DNA from: an uncultured Dorea sp.
Lineage (GTDB): Bacteria > Bacillota > Clostridia > Lachnospirales > Lachnospiraceae
Reading direction: 5' to 3'
Length of the DNA stretch: 60,491 nucleotides
Assembly (NCBI GenBank): GCA_934307335.1
Contig: CAKRCL010000005.1
Location: forward strand, 1 to 60,491
The notes below the pieces were generated by a model. It did no database searches, was not told the origin of the DNA, and saw only the letters and a list, made by a program, of their open reading frames with translations. Made by a program: the position numbers and the translations under genes. Positions 26,793 to 36,003 of the stretch are shown here, piece after piece (the stretch's first letter is position 1; every line of letters starts with the position of its first letter).

Positions 26793-27659
26793 ATGAAGGT
26801 ACCTTTTAAGACAAATTTGACAGGAAAGACAGCGATTGTTACCGGTGGCAGTGGAACATTGTGTTCAGCTATGGCGTATGGGCTGGCAGTAAGCGGCGCC
26901 AAGATTGCATTGATTGGAAGAAGACTTGATAAGTTACAGGAAGTAACCGGTGACATAAAGGTGAAGGCAGAACGCGAATATGGAAAAAAAGTTATCGTCA
27001 AGGGATATAGCTGTGATGTAACTGATAAAATCGGACTTGCAAAAGTATATGAGATCATTAAGCGGGAGCTTGGAAGCTGTGATATTCTTGTTAATGGTGC
27101 AGGCGGCAATCAGCCGGGGGCAATTACTTCGATCGAAGCACTTGAAAAAGAAAAAGGAGCAGATGATTATTCGTTCTGGAATCTTGACGAGGACAAAATA
27201 CAGGATGTTATGAATCTTAATTATATGGGAACATTGCTGCCTATTCAAGTGTTTACTAAAGATATGGTAGAAAAAAGAAGTGGAAGTATTATCAACATAG
27301 CTTCTGTAACGTCTATTCTTCCACTTACAAAAGTTATTGCATATGGTAATGCAAAAAGTGCAATACTTAATCTTACACAGTGGCTTGCAGTGCATTTTGG
27401 TGAAAGCGGAATTCGATGTAATGCGATAGCGCCTGGATTTTATGCGGCAGAGCAAAATCATAAGCTGCTTTATAATGAAGATGGATCATTTACTAAAAGG
27501 GCAGAAAAGATAATTGCTGGAACACCGATGGGAAGGTTTGGAAATCCAGAGGATTTAATAGGAGCTGTGTTGTTCCTTGCAGATGATGAAGCGTCAGCCT
27601 TTGTCAATGGAATCGTACTTCCGGTTGACGGTGGGTACTGTGCATACAGTGGAGTATAG
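26793..27659 (+). CDS. SDR-family D-mannonate oxidoreductase-like dehydrogenase
   Basis: The 288-residue short-chain dehydrogenase has a cofactor motif TGGSGTLCSAMA, the NGAGGNQPGA stretch that is characteristic of UxuB/YjmF-type mannonate oxidoreductases, a serine at SVTSILP and the YGNAKSA catalytic Tyr-x3-Lys, then GIRCNAIAPGF. It should oxidise or reduce a sugar acid with NAD(P). It is last in the GntR operon; fructuronate or a close relative is a plausible substrate. Confidence 0.82.
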   Translation: MKVPFKTNLTGKTAIVTGGSGTLCSAMAYGLAVSGAKIALIGRRLDKLQEVTGDIKVKAEREYGKKVIVKGYSCDVTDKIGLAKVYEIIKRELGSCDILVNGAGGNQPGAITSIEALEKEKGADDYSFWNLDEDKIQDVMNLNYMGTLLPIQVFTKDMVEKRSGSIINIASVTSILPLTKVIAYGNAKSAILNLTQWLAVHFGESGIRCNAIAPGFYAAEQNHKLLYNEDGSFTKRAEKIIAGTPMGRFGNPEDLIGAVLFLADDEASAFVNGIVLPVDGGYCAYSGV

Positions 27660-27762
27660 ATTGAAAATTTTATAGCCTCCGGCAGGATTGCTAATAAGTA
27701 AAGCTTAGTGTCTGTTTGAATATTGCTATATGTGTTATAATTTTTGGTGGAGGATTTATGAT

Positions 27763-28266
27763 ATGGAAAAAATATATAACGAATCAGATATCAGACAAGA
27801 TTATAGAAAACTGACGAAGCTTTTAATTGAGCGAAATATGACAATTACAACAATGGAATCTGCAACATCTGGGCAGATTGCATCATTGATCACAGACACA
27901 GAAGGGTCATCTGCAGTGCTGAAAGGTGCATTTATTACTTATTGTAATGAAGCGAAGATTATGCAGGGGGTACCGGCAGAGATTTTGGAAAAGTACACGG
28001 TATATTCGAAAGAGACAGCGGAGGCTATGGCGAAAGCCTGTGTGAAAACTTATGAGGCAAATATCGGGATTGGAGTGACGGGCACGATGGGAAATATTGA
28101 CCCGGCAAACCCGGAGGCATCTGTACCGGGTCAGGTATATTTTGCGATTGTTTTAAATGGAAAAGTGCAGTCATATTATGTTGAATTAGTACCGCAGCCT
28201 ACAAGACTGGCTTATAAGCTGGCAGTTGCAAAAGAAGTCTATGATGCATTGATGGAGCGCATGTAA
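27763..28266 (+). CDS. CinA C-terminal-domain protein (nicotinamide-nucleotide amidase, PncC-like)
   Basis: ATG 27763 follows GGTGGAGG. The 167-residue protein is a stand-alone CinA C-domain: TTMESATSGQIASLITDTEGSS, GAFITYCNEAK, YSKETAEAMA and GIGVTGTMGNIDP. PncC hydrolyses nicotinamide mononucleotide in NAD salvage. The helical N-terminal 20 residues precede the domain. It is convergent with the Na/Pi gene. Confidence 0.85.
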   Translation: MEKIYNESDIRQDYRKLTKLLIERNMTITTMESATSGQIASLITDTEGSSAVLKGAFITYCNEAKIMQGVPAEILEKYTVYSKETAEAMAKACVKTYEANIGIGVTGTMGNIDPANPEASVPGQVYFAIVLNGKVQSYYVELVPQPTRLAYKLAVAKEVYDALMERM

Positions 28267-28273
28267 AAGAAAA

Positions 28274-28329
28274 ATGTAGAATAAAAAGAAGGTATCATCT
28301 CGCGATGATACCTTCTTTTTATTCTACAT
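28274..28329. terminator. 26-bp perfect palindrome, bidirectional terminator
   Basis: Arms 28274-28299 and 28304-28329 are perfect reverse complements around the tetraloop TCGC. Both sides carry AAAAAGAAGG/CCTTCTTTTT, giving T-runs in both directions. The right arm includes the last codons and stop of the Na/Pi cotransporter gene (28319-28321). Confidence 0.9.
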
Positions 28330-30127
28330 CTTCCGGTTCCATACTACGTATGTGGTCTTTAATCTTGGCAAGCTCATATTTCTGGCTGTATTCTTTCAGA
28401 TAAATCTTATACTCTTCTGTGTCGGAAGGATATACTCTTGAGTTATGAATATGGATATCAACTGGTTCTTCGCTGTTTTTTGTAAGTGCGACCATTGCGC
28501 TTGCGCAGTGAGCGGAAATACGGGTGAAGCTATTCAGGATATCTGAAAATACGGTCCCTTCCTCTAAACCACAGGCTCCATTACTCATACGTTCGACATG
28601 GCGGATCTTAAGTTCATCACATAAAACCGTGATGACCATTCCAAGAGGTGCGACTCTTGCAGCCATATCGTTATCGTTGTTAAGAAAAGCTTTGCAAGTT
28701 GTGTTGATCTCTTCGCGCACAGCTTCCATGACAACATTTAATTCATCCCAGGCACCTTCAGAAAATTGTGTTTTGTTCTGATTCATCTCATTAGACATGT
28801 GAGCAATACAGGAGGCATGATCACCAATCTGCTCAAAGTCGTTAATCATATGTAAATACAAAGAAACCTGTCTTGTTTGAACAGAATTCATTGGGTGCTT
28901 TGTAAGTTTGATCAGATAATCCCCCAGACGAGATTCATAGCGGTCGATCAGATCTTCTTTTCGTTGTACTTTGTCGAATTTAGCCAACTGAAAATCATTC
29001 AGCAGATTCATAGCACGATTGACATTTTTACGAAGCTTACGTGCCATACCGCTCATCACGCGGTGGCATTGTCCGAGTGCAAGTGCAGGGTATGCAAGAA
29101 GACGTTCTTCTAGAAGATCAAAATCAGCTTCGTCCTCCAGTTCTTCCGCACTGTCTTTGACAAGATAGCATACCAGACTCTCCAGCTTCGAAATAAACGG
29201 AAACAGGAGACAGACAGTTACTACACGGAATACAGTGTTCAACAGCGCAATAGATACTGGTGTCATAATGGTATCCAAAAAAGTAAAATGTACAAATGCA
29301 TTGATTGTATAGAATCCGATTGACCAGAGTAACATTCCAAATGTGTCGTTCAACAGGTATACAAGGGCAGTACGCTTACCATTTTTATTGGCACCGACCG
29401 CAGAAATAAGAACCGGACAGGAAGCACCGACTCCGATACCGAGGACGATAGGAAATGCACTGGAAAATGTAAGCAGTCCGGTTACGGATAACGCCTGCAG
29501 CACACCGACAGTTGCAGATGCGCTCTGCAGGATTGCAGTAAATGCGATACCTACTAAAATACCAGTGATCGGATTGGAAAATGCAGTTAACAGATCCATA
29601 AATACTTTGCTTTCGCGAAGCGGTGCGACGGCTCCGCTCATAGTCTGCATACCAGTCATGAGAATCGCAAATCCAAGCATGATATCTCCGATATTCCGGT
29701 GGACGGTTCTTTTGCTCGCCATTCTAAGAATGATACCGATAACGGCTACAACCGCTGCAATTGTGGCAGATGACAGGATACTTGCAATTCCGTTAGATCC
29801 TTCTATATAAGAAAGACATAAGATCCAACCGGTAATACTGGTTCCGATGTTGGCTCCCATGATGATACCGATGGCCTGGCGAAGCTTCATCATACCAGAG
29901 TTAACAAAACCGATAACCATGACAGTCGTTGCTCCGGAAGACTGGATAACGCTTGTGACGGCTGTACCAAGTGCGACTCCCTTCAGTGGCGTATTGGTCA
30001 TTTTGTAGAGGAATGCTTCCAGTTTATTACCGGCAACCTGTTTGAGTCCATCCCCCATCAAAGACATACCGAACAGGAATAAAGCAACTCCACTTAACAA
30101 TGACAATACCATAGAAAATATTCCCAT
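28319..30127 (-). CDS. Na+/phosphate cotransporter family protein with PhoU-like C-terminal domain
   Basis: The 602-residue protein opens with the NptA-type membrane part: FLFGMSLMGDGLKQVAGNKLE, TSVIQSSGATTVMVIGFVNSG, MGANIGTSITGW and a repeated TAILQSASATVGVLQAL, the inverted QSS motifs of this family. From about residue 345 a helical PhoU-like domain follows. It imports phosphate with sodium, or a related anion, with the PhoU part as control. No regulators lie beside it. RBS AAAGGAGA. Confidence 0.9.
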   Translation of the reverse strand: MGIFSMVLSLLSGVALFLFGMSLMGDGLKQVAGNKLEAFLYKMTNTPLKGVALGTAVTSVIQSSGATTVMVIGFVNSGMMKLRQAIGIIMGANIGTSITGWILCLSYIEGSNGIASILSSATIAAVVAVIGIILRMASKRTVHRNIGDIMLGFAILMTGMQTMSGAVAPLRESKVFMDLLTAFSNPITGILVGIAFTAILQSASATVGVLQALSVTGLLTFSSAFPIVLGIGVGASCPVLISAVGANKNGKRTALVYLLNDTFGMLLWSIGFYTINAFVHFTFLDTIMTPVSIALLNTVFRVVTVCLLFPFISKLESLVCYLVKDSAEELEDEADFDLLEERLLAYPALALGQCHRVMSGMARKLRKNVNRAMNLLNDFQLAKFDKVQRKEDLIDRYESRLGDYLIKLTKHPMNSVQTRQVSLYLHMINDFEQIGDHASCIAHMSNEMNQNKTQFSEGAWDELNVVMEAVREEINTTCKAFLNNDNDMAARVAPLGMVITVLCDELKIRHVERMSNGACGLEEGTVFSDILNSFTRISAHCASAMVALTKNSEEPVDIHIHNSRVYPSDTEEYKIYLKEYSQKYELAKIKDHIRSMEPEDVE

Positions 30128-30200
30128 AATTTTCTCCTTTGTCGTCAGTTATTTACATTTACTTAACTTTCTTTTTAATTTTTTTTAACACTACGTTTCT

Positions 30201-30229
30201 ATTATGTCACGTTAAAACCGGAATTACAA
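30201..30229 (-). promoter_or_regulatory. Probable promoter of the Na/Pi gene
   Basis: On the minus strand: TTGTAA (30224-30229), 17-bp spacer, CATAAT (30201-30206). The rest of the gap (30128-30452) is AT-rich with a possible divergent promoter TTGACA (30358-30363), N17, TAGCAT for the wall-protein gene. Confidence 0.45.
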
Positions 30230-30452
30230 TTTAATATTTTGTAAAGTGTAAAAAAATGACGAATTATACAAAAAAATACTCGTTAATAAGAGTGAGTATG
30301 ACAAATAGAGAAAAGGATATGCTTATTTAATAATAATTCTCGATAAGCAAAACAAAATTGACAATGGAAGAAAGTATTGATAGCATTATTTATAATGGTT
30401 AGAATGTACTAACAAAATTCTGACCGTATAGATGAAAGGAGAAACAAAACAG

Positions 30453-33110
30453 ATGAAAAGGAATTGGAAGAAAATCACATCATTGTTCTTATCTGTGTTA
30501 CTGTTTTGGTCATTGTCAGGCACTTCTGTCAGAGCAGAAGAGAAAAAGGCAGCACCGACAGAAGTAACGAATTGTGAAGCGAGTGGGTGGTCAACGACTA
30601 TTTTAGGACTTGGATTTGCGGATACAGACTGGATGAATGCAATTAGTAGTGTAACAGTCAATGAAGAAGAATATAAAAAACAGGCAATCAGTAATTGGGG
30701 GTCGGATACAAATATTTGGAATGTTGGTGATGTGTCAGGCGCGTATGGGAGTTATAAGGCGTTAAAGCTTGCACTTCCGGCTGATGTAAAATTCCCATTA
30801 ACTGTTAAAGTGTCTGCAGATGGATATTACGAACTGACAGTAGAAGTGGTGAAAGAAACTGTAAAATATCAGGATGTATATACAGCAACTGTAAAACAGG
30901 AAAAGACAGGAGAAAGCACAGATACAGACGTAGAGAAAGATTTTGACGGAACAGTAGAATTAAGTCAGGTAAGCATTGGAACAGATTACTTTAAAAATAA
31001 CTGGGAATTTACATTTTCTAATGCGAGCGATTATGTGAATGCAGTAACCGATGTAAAAGTAAATGGAATATCATGGAGCAAAGTTGATTATAGTGTTTCG
31101 TCAGGTGGACAGTATAAAAAAGATATAGATAATAATAAACTTGTATTTGCTGCAAAAGATTTTATCTCGAATCCGGAAATTACAGCTTTAAAAAGTGGAG
31201 ATGTAGTTACGATCATGGCAAAAGGATATGAGGATTTAACATTCAAACTTGTAATTGATAATAATGGAAAAGCTTCGCTTGTGAAAGATGATGGTGAGGG
31301 TGATCCGTATGAGCTTCATGTGAAAATTGCAGGTTCTTTTGAAGCAGCGGTTGCAGGACAGAAAGATTATGACGGCGTCTCCAGTGCCAGTATAGGTGGT
31401 GCTTCAAGTAATAACAATAGTGCGGTAAAAGTATATGGAGCACTTGTGAAAAGAGGAGAAGATGTTAAGGATACAGATTGGGAAGAATTAGATCATTCTT
31501 CTAAGATTAGCTTAAATGGAAGTAAGTGTAGTGTCAGTATCATGCCGGATACAGAAAATGGAACACCTGCAAACAGTGAAAGTGGCATGAAAGGCGTTTA
31601 TATGACACTTAGCAGTGACTTGACTTTGGATGGAACACCAAAGGATGCAGGAAGTTATTTGATCTCTGTAACGATTACGGATGATCAAGGCCGAAGCGCA
31701 GTTAGCAATACATTGCCGTTTCGCATTTATTCTGGAGATGAAAAGCTGGCAGAACAATTAAAAGAAGAAAATTTGAAAAAATATTCAAGTGGACTTTATG
31801 CATGGGATATTATGGAACCATGGACAATTCATAATTTTGGCAGCAATGTAGATGGTCAAGGTGAAAGCGTTCGTGTGCCTAAAGATTTGGAAGTGTGGTT
31901 CGGATCTCATGAAAGTGGAACATATGGCTTTCTGGGGTATGACATTCCATGGAGTCAGGTGACAAGTGGAGATATTCCGCAGACACTTTATATTCCAAAA
32001 GGATGTAATTTGACACTGACCAATATGAAAGTATTAAGTAGCGTTCATGTTGTTGTAGAAAATGGTGGTAAGTTGACACTTTCAGATTCAGTTGTTCAGG
32101 GAATTATCGACGTACAGAGTGGTGGAACATTTTCTATGAATTATGATTCATTCAATGAAAAATTCACAACGGGAGCTTCACTTTGTGGACAACTTCGACT
32201 GGCAGATGGAGCAACTGTGGAAAATGCAGCTATTTATTCAAATGCAAATTATCTTGCTAATGGAAATCTGACAGATCGTACAACTTCCGAACCAGTTGTG
32301 GTGGTTAATGGAAATGTGAATGTAAAAGGGCAGGTTTTTGTTAAGGGAGACAGTGCTGGAGGAGAAATTGGTCAAACAGCCCTTAGAGTATCCAACGGAA
32401 CTTTAAAGCTTGTTGATGGTGCCCAGTTAGCTACTTACGGAGGAGATGGAACTGTAGTATTGTATGCAGATGGCGGTACTGCGATTGAACTTGATAATGG
32501 TAGAATTGAAGGAAATGGAACTGTAGTGGCAATTGGAGGAAGTGTGCTCTGGGGCAATGGAGGAAATGCTGTCACAGGAATTGGAAGTATTGCAGTGAAT
32601 AAAGCGTTTCTACAGGGTGCAACTGCAAATACATCAAAAAATGCAACTCCTGGAAAAGCTGTTTCAGACGGAATAAAAGTAATCAGCACCAGTATACACA
32701 TTGCAGATGGAACAATGATCAGTGGGGCAGAAAATGATCCGTTAGAAAATTTGTACTGGAAGGCTTCTATTGATCCAGCCCCTTCCTTTGACAACTATAT
32801 AACTGTGGATAATGAGAATGCTGGAAACGGTGAAAATACAGGTAATAACGAAAATACAGGAAACGGTGAAAATACAGGAAACGGTGAAAATACAGGTAAT
32901 AACGAAAACACAGGAAACAGTGAAAATAGTGGAAATGATAAAAACACTGGAAATTCCGATAATGGTAAAAAGACTACAAATACAATAAAAACAGTAACGA
33001 ATGCGGTGAAGACAGGAGACACAAATCAAATATTGTTTTGGACAGTACTTTTTGTGATTGCTTGCTTTGGGCTGGCAGGAGTTGGAATATTTATTAAGAA
33101 GAAAAAATAA
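30453..33110 (+). CDS. Large wall-anchored surface protein with DUF1533-like modules and ENTGN repeats
   Basis: ATG 30453 is preferred: AAAGGAG (30435-30441) lies upstream of it, though the gap is a long 11 bases; an ATG at 30432 is possible. The 885-residue protein has a signal peptide (LFWSLSGTSVRAEE), two copies of a DUF1533-like module around residues 30-280, an Ig-like region, a beta-helix-like stretch (residues 510-740: GGKLTLSDSVVQG, VVNGNVNVKGQVF), and a tail of ENTGNG/ENTGNN repeats. It ends with VKTGDTN, a hydrophobic segment and KKKK, a sortase-type signal of the VKTGD kind. It is probably displayed on the cell wall. The DUF1533 and beta-helix calls are moderate. Confidence 0.75.
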   Translation: MKRNWKKITSLFLSVLLFWSLSGTSVRAEEKKAAPTEVTNCEASGWSTTILGLGFADTDWMNAISSVTVNEEEYKKQAISNWGSDTNIWNVGDVSGAYGSYKALKLALPADVKFPLTVKVSADGYYELTVEVVKETVKYQDVYTATVKQEKTGESTDTDVEKDFDGTVELSQVSIGTDYFKNNWEFTFSNASDYVNAVTDVKVNGISWSKVDYSVSSGGQYKKDIDNNKLVFAAKDFISNPEITALKSGDVVTIMAKGYEDLTFKLVIDNNGKASLVKDDGEGDPYELHVKIAGSFEAAVAGQKDYDGVSSASIGGASSNNNSAVKVYGALVKRGEDVKDTDWEELDHSSKISLNGSKCSVSIMPDTENGTPANSESGMKGVYMTLSSDLTLDGTPKDAGSYLISVTITDDQGRSAVSNTLPFRIYSGDEKLAEQLKEENLKKYSSGLYAWDIMEPWTIHNFGSNVDGQGESVRVPKDLEVWFGSHESGTYGFLGYDIPWSQVTSGDIPQTLYIPKGCNLTLTNMKVLSSVHVVVENGGKLTLSDSVVQGIIDVQSGGTFSMNYDSFNEKFTTGASLCGQLRLADGATVENAAIYSNANYLANGNLTDRTTSEPVVVVNGNVNVKGQVFVKGDSAGGEIGQTALRVSNGTLKLVDGAQLATYGGDGTVVLYADGGTAIELDNGRIEGNGTVVAIGGSVLWGNGGNAVTGIGSIAVNKAFLQGATANTSKNATPGKAVSDGIKVISTSIHIADGTMISGAENDPLENLYWKASIDPAPSFDNYITVDNENAGNGENTGNNENTGNGENTGNGENTGNNENTGNSENSGNDKNTGNSDNGKKTTNTIKTVTNAVKTGDTNQILFWTVLFVIACFGLAGVGIFIKKKK
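32812..32962 (+). repeat. Coding tandem repeat (about 21-bp units) in the wall protein
   Basis: Near-identical units such as GGAAACGGTGAAAATACA and GGTAATAACGAAAATACA repeat about seven times, encoding ENTGNG, ENTGNN and decayed copies (SENSGND, KNTGNS). It forms an Asn/Gly-rich wall-spanning linker and may vary in copy number. Confidence 0.85.
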
Positions 33111-33120
33111 GTTCAAGAAA

Positions 33121-33152
33121 ACCCTCCTTTCTTTCGATTGGAGGGTATTTTA
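33121..33152. terminator. Terminator between the wall protein and MATE genes
   Basis: ACCCTCC and GGAGGGT form a 7-bp stem with a 12-base loop, followed by ATTTTAT. It separates two convergent genes. Confidence 0.7.
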
Positions 33153-33161
33153 TCGTAAAAA

Positions 33162-34496
33162 TTATGCATTAGGTTGAGAAGTCCTGTAAGTATGAATTAA
33201 CAGTGGAAGTTCTGCAATCAGCATTCCGATCCAGCCGGCAAGATACGAGAAAGGTAATGCTTCGATTCCAAGTCCCCATATAAGTACAAGTGGAGCTGCT
33301 ACAAGCACACGTAATCCCATGTTGACAAAGCTACTGATAAGCGTGATCTTCAAATCGCCGATTCCCCGGAAGAACCCCTGCAGCCCATTAGTGAGAGCCG
33401 GGAGTATATACATAATGGAAATCAAATGTAAATAGGTGATTCCGTGGGTAATAACGTCTTCATCCTTTACAAAGAGCTTCATCAGTGGTCTTGCGAAGAG
33501 GAAGCATACAAGGAAAATAAGAATACCATATATGATTTCCAGTATGATTCCGCATCGAAAACCCTCTTTCATCCGATCGTTTCTTTTTGCACCTTTGTTC
33601 TGAGCCATAAGTGCGGTCATAGCGTGAGCAATATTCTGTTCTGGTGTGTAGGCAAAGTCATCAATCCGGTTGACGGCTGTGAAGGCAGCAGCTACGGAGA
33701 CGCCCATGGTATTGACGATTGCCTGGACACCGATTTTTCCAAGCTGGACAGTAGCTTGCTGCATAGCAGAAGCCCAGCCGTAGGCTATTGTGCGTTTTAA
33801 CAAAGAACGGTCAAATACAAGCCATTTCTTTCCAAGTTGAAGAAGTGGTACTCTTTTCTGTATATAAACGATACAGAAGAAACAGCACAGTGCTTCGCTG
33901 ATAACAGTGGAAATCGCACAGCCGTTACTTCCGGCTTTCAGTACGATGATAAAGAACAAATCTCCAAATACATTAAGTATGGCGCTGATGATCAGAAAAT
34001 ATAGTGGTGAATTACTGTCGCCCAGAGCACGTAAAGTACTGGAAAAAAAGTTATATAAAAAGGTAAATACAAGTCCGACCAATATGATGCGAAGATAAGA
34101 AGTCGTCATGTCTAAAATAGATAAATCGACTTGAAGTAATTGCAGCACACATCTGGCAGATCCTATACTGAAAATCATTAAGATTAAGGAAAATATTGTT
34201 CCGGAAAGCATAGTTGTACTAATCTGACGAGACAGTGTGTCATAATCTTTTGCGCCGTATAGCATACCAATCAGGATACTTGCGCCCATACAGAGACCAT
34301 TCAGAAACAAGATGACCAGTGTGGTGATCGGATTGCAGATGCCGACAGCGGCAAGAGCTTCTTTTCCGATAAAATGTCCGACAATAATACTGTCTACAGC
34401 ATTGTAAGTCAGTTGGAACAGATTTCCGAGTACAAGCGGAATAGTAAATCTTATAAGCATAGGCATGATTTTGCCCTTGGTCATATCTTGCGTCAT
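33162..34496 (-). CDS. MATE-family efflux transporter
   Basis: The start at 34496 (MTQDMTKGKIMPMLIRFTIPLVLGN) has GGGAGA upstream; the longer frame does not. The 444-residue protein has twelve membrane segments and MATE motifs: QLTYNAVDSIIVG, GICNPITTLVILFLNGLCMG and GLRVLVAAPLV. It exports drugs or metabolites using Na+ or H+. It lies 27 bases after the desulfidase homologue and is probably in its operon. Confidence 0.9.
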   Translation of the reverse strand: MTQDMTKGKIMPMLIRFTIPLVLGNLFQLTYNAVDSIIVGHFIGKEALAAVGICNPITTLVILFLNGLCMGASILIGMLYGAKDYDTLSRQISTTMLSGTIFSLILMIFSIGSARCVLQLLQVDLSILDMTTSYLRIILVGLVFTFLYNFFSSTLRALGDSNSPLYFLIISAILNVFGDLFFIIVLKAGSNGCAISTVISEALCCFFCIVYIQKRVPLLQLGKKWLVFDRSLLKRTIAYGWASAMQQATVQLGKIGVQAIVNTMGVSVAAAFTAVNRIDDFAYTPEQNIAHAMTALMAQNKGAKRNDRMKEGFRCGIILEIIYGILIFLVCFLFARPLMKLFVKDEDVITHGITYLHLISIMYILPALTNGLQGFFRGIGDLKITLISSFVNMGLRVLVAAPLVLIWGLGIEALPFSYLAGWIGMLIAELPLLIHTYRTSQPNA

Positions 34497-34523
34497 GATG
34501 TATCTCCCTGATGTCAAAAAATG

Positions 34524-35801
34524 TTATTCGTTAATCATAATCCGAATGATTTCTTCATTCGTCTCTTTCATTCCGTCTTTTCCAAGACGTCCGATATTAT
34601 TGATTGTATTTTCTACGCCCTTGGAAATGATACCGTCGCCTGCGTAGAACTGTTGTCCCTGCAGATACATGTTATATCCAAGAATTCCGGCATCTACGGA
34701 AGATGCGATTTTTGCTGCACAGGAAGCTTTTGCACCATCGCAGACCATTCCGGATACGATTGCAAGTGCATTGACGACTGTGTGAACGATTTCCTCATAT
34801 CCACCGCCGCATAAGTATGCAATTCCGGCTCCGGCAGCAGCTCCTGCGCTTACTGCTCCGCAGTATGCGGAGAGACGTCCGATACCAGTTTTCTGATGAA
34901 TTGCAATCAGGTTGGAAAGTGCAAGTGCACGGTAGGTTTTATCCTCATCGGCATCTAGTTCTTTTGCATATTCTAGAATCGGGAGGGAACAAGTCATTCC
35001 TTGATTACCACTTCCGGAGTTGATGACGACCGGAAGTTCGCAGCCGTTCATTCGTGCGTCTGATCCGGCAGCAGCACGGGCTTTGGCGCGTGTGCGTACA
35101 TCATCTCCATAAGTTTTCAGGAGAACACTTCCGATATTTGCGCCGTAACTGCCTCTTAGGCCTTCATCGGCGATAGCACTGTTATATTTGATCTGACGCG
35201 ACAGAACCTCACGGATGTCATCAATATCTACCATATTGATAAATTCCCAGATGGATTTTACATCTAAAAGAGAACGGTCAGTCAGACCTTCATCTTTTGT
35301 TCCCTCAACAGGCACGTAATGAAGAATTTCACCATTTTTCTCAATTCTTACAATGTTCGTGTGATAGTTGGCAATTCTGACTTTTGCAGATTCATTCCCG
35401 GCAAACACATCGACAATAATATCAAAAATACATCCGTTATCAATATGTTCAACTTTAAATTCTGCTTTGTTAAGGAAATCAGAGATTTCTTCAGTCTGTT
35501 CCGGGGTAACTTCGGAGATGACTTCCAATTCTTTGGAAGCATTACCTGCAACGATTCCGGCAGCAGCGGCAGCAGGAATTCCTTTTAAATGATTCGTATT
35601 CGGAACAATTACGCTTTTAACATTCTTGATGATGCTTCCGCTTGCTCCGATATGTACGCGCTCCGGCAGACATCCAAGTACTTCGCGCGCTTTAGCAGCA
35701 GCATAAGCGAGCGCAATTGGTTCAGTACAGCCCATAGCCGGAATAAGTTCTTCTTTTAATATCTGGACATAAGCCTGATATTTAATATCTTCTTTTGTCA
35801 T
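34524..35801 (-). CDS. L-cysteine desulfidase / CyuA family protein, second copy
   Basis: The ATG at 35801 follows GGAGG (35807-35811). The 425-residue protein has MGCTEPIALAYAAAKA, VIVPNTNHLKGIPAAAAAG, SGSGNQGMTCSLPI, LSAYCGAVSAGAAAGAGIAYLCGG and MVCDGAKASCAAKIASS, the UPF0597/CyuA pattern. It should deaminate and desulfurise a small amino acid, L-cysteine by analogy. Its paralogue is at 10788-12077; the two differ widely, so they may use different substrates. Confidence 0.82.
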   Translation of the reverse strand: MTKEDIKYQAYVQILKEELIPAMGCTEPIALAYAAAKAREVLGCLPERVHIGASGSIIKNVKSVIVPNTNHLKGIPAAAAAGIVAGNASKELEVISEVTPEQTEEISDFLNKAEFKVEHIDNGCIFDIIVDVFAGNESAKVRIANYHTNIVRIEKNGEILHYVPVEGTKDEGLTDRSLLDVKSIWEFINMVDIDDIREVLSRQIKYNSAIADEGLRGSYGANIGSVLLKTYGDDVRTRAKARAAAGSDARMNGCELPVVINSGSGNQGMTCSLPILEYAKELDADEDKTYRALALSNLIAIHQKTGIGRLSAYCGAVSAGAAAGAGIAYLCGGGYEEIVHTVVNALAIVSGMVCDGAKASCAAKIASSVDAGILGYNMYLQGQQFYAGDGIISKGVENTINNIGRLGKDGMKETNEEIIRIMINE

Positions 35802-35947
35802 GAAAACCTCCAAATACCAATGTATAAATTTGCATATCAAAAATATTATAACATACATCATCTTATTGAAACATATTTAAAATAAAAATATACGCATTAT
35901 CGAAAAAAAGGATAAAATCCGGTGTGGAATTTTAGGATATCCATGTA

Positions 35948-35976
35948 TTGACATTCCGAGATAATATTTATAAAAT
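35948..35976 (+). promoter_or_regulatory. Promoter of the hydroxyacid dehydrogenase gene
   Basis: TTGACA (35948-35953), 17-bp spacer, TAAAAT (35971-35976), followed by AAAGGAGAGG and the ATG at 36004. Confidence 0.75.
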
Positions 35977-36003
35977 ACAGTCAGAAAAGGAGAGGTGAAT
36001 GAC

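Noticed and set aside
27716..27741. Promoter TTGAAT-TATAAT before the pncC-like gene
   Set aside because: The spacer is 14 bp and the start would fall in the ribosome binding site.
32742..33116. Long minus-strand frames opposite the ENTGN repeat
   Set aside because: They are shadows created by the repeat; the plus-strand frame has RBS, signal peptide and sorting signal.
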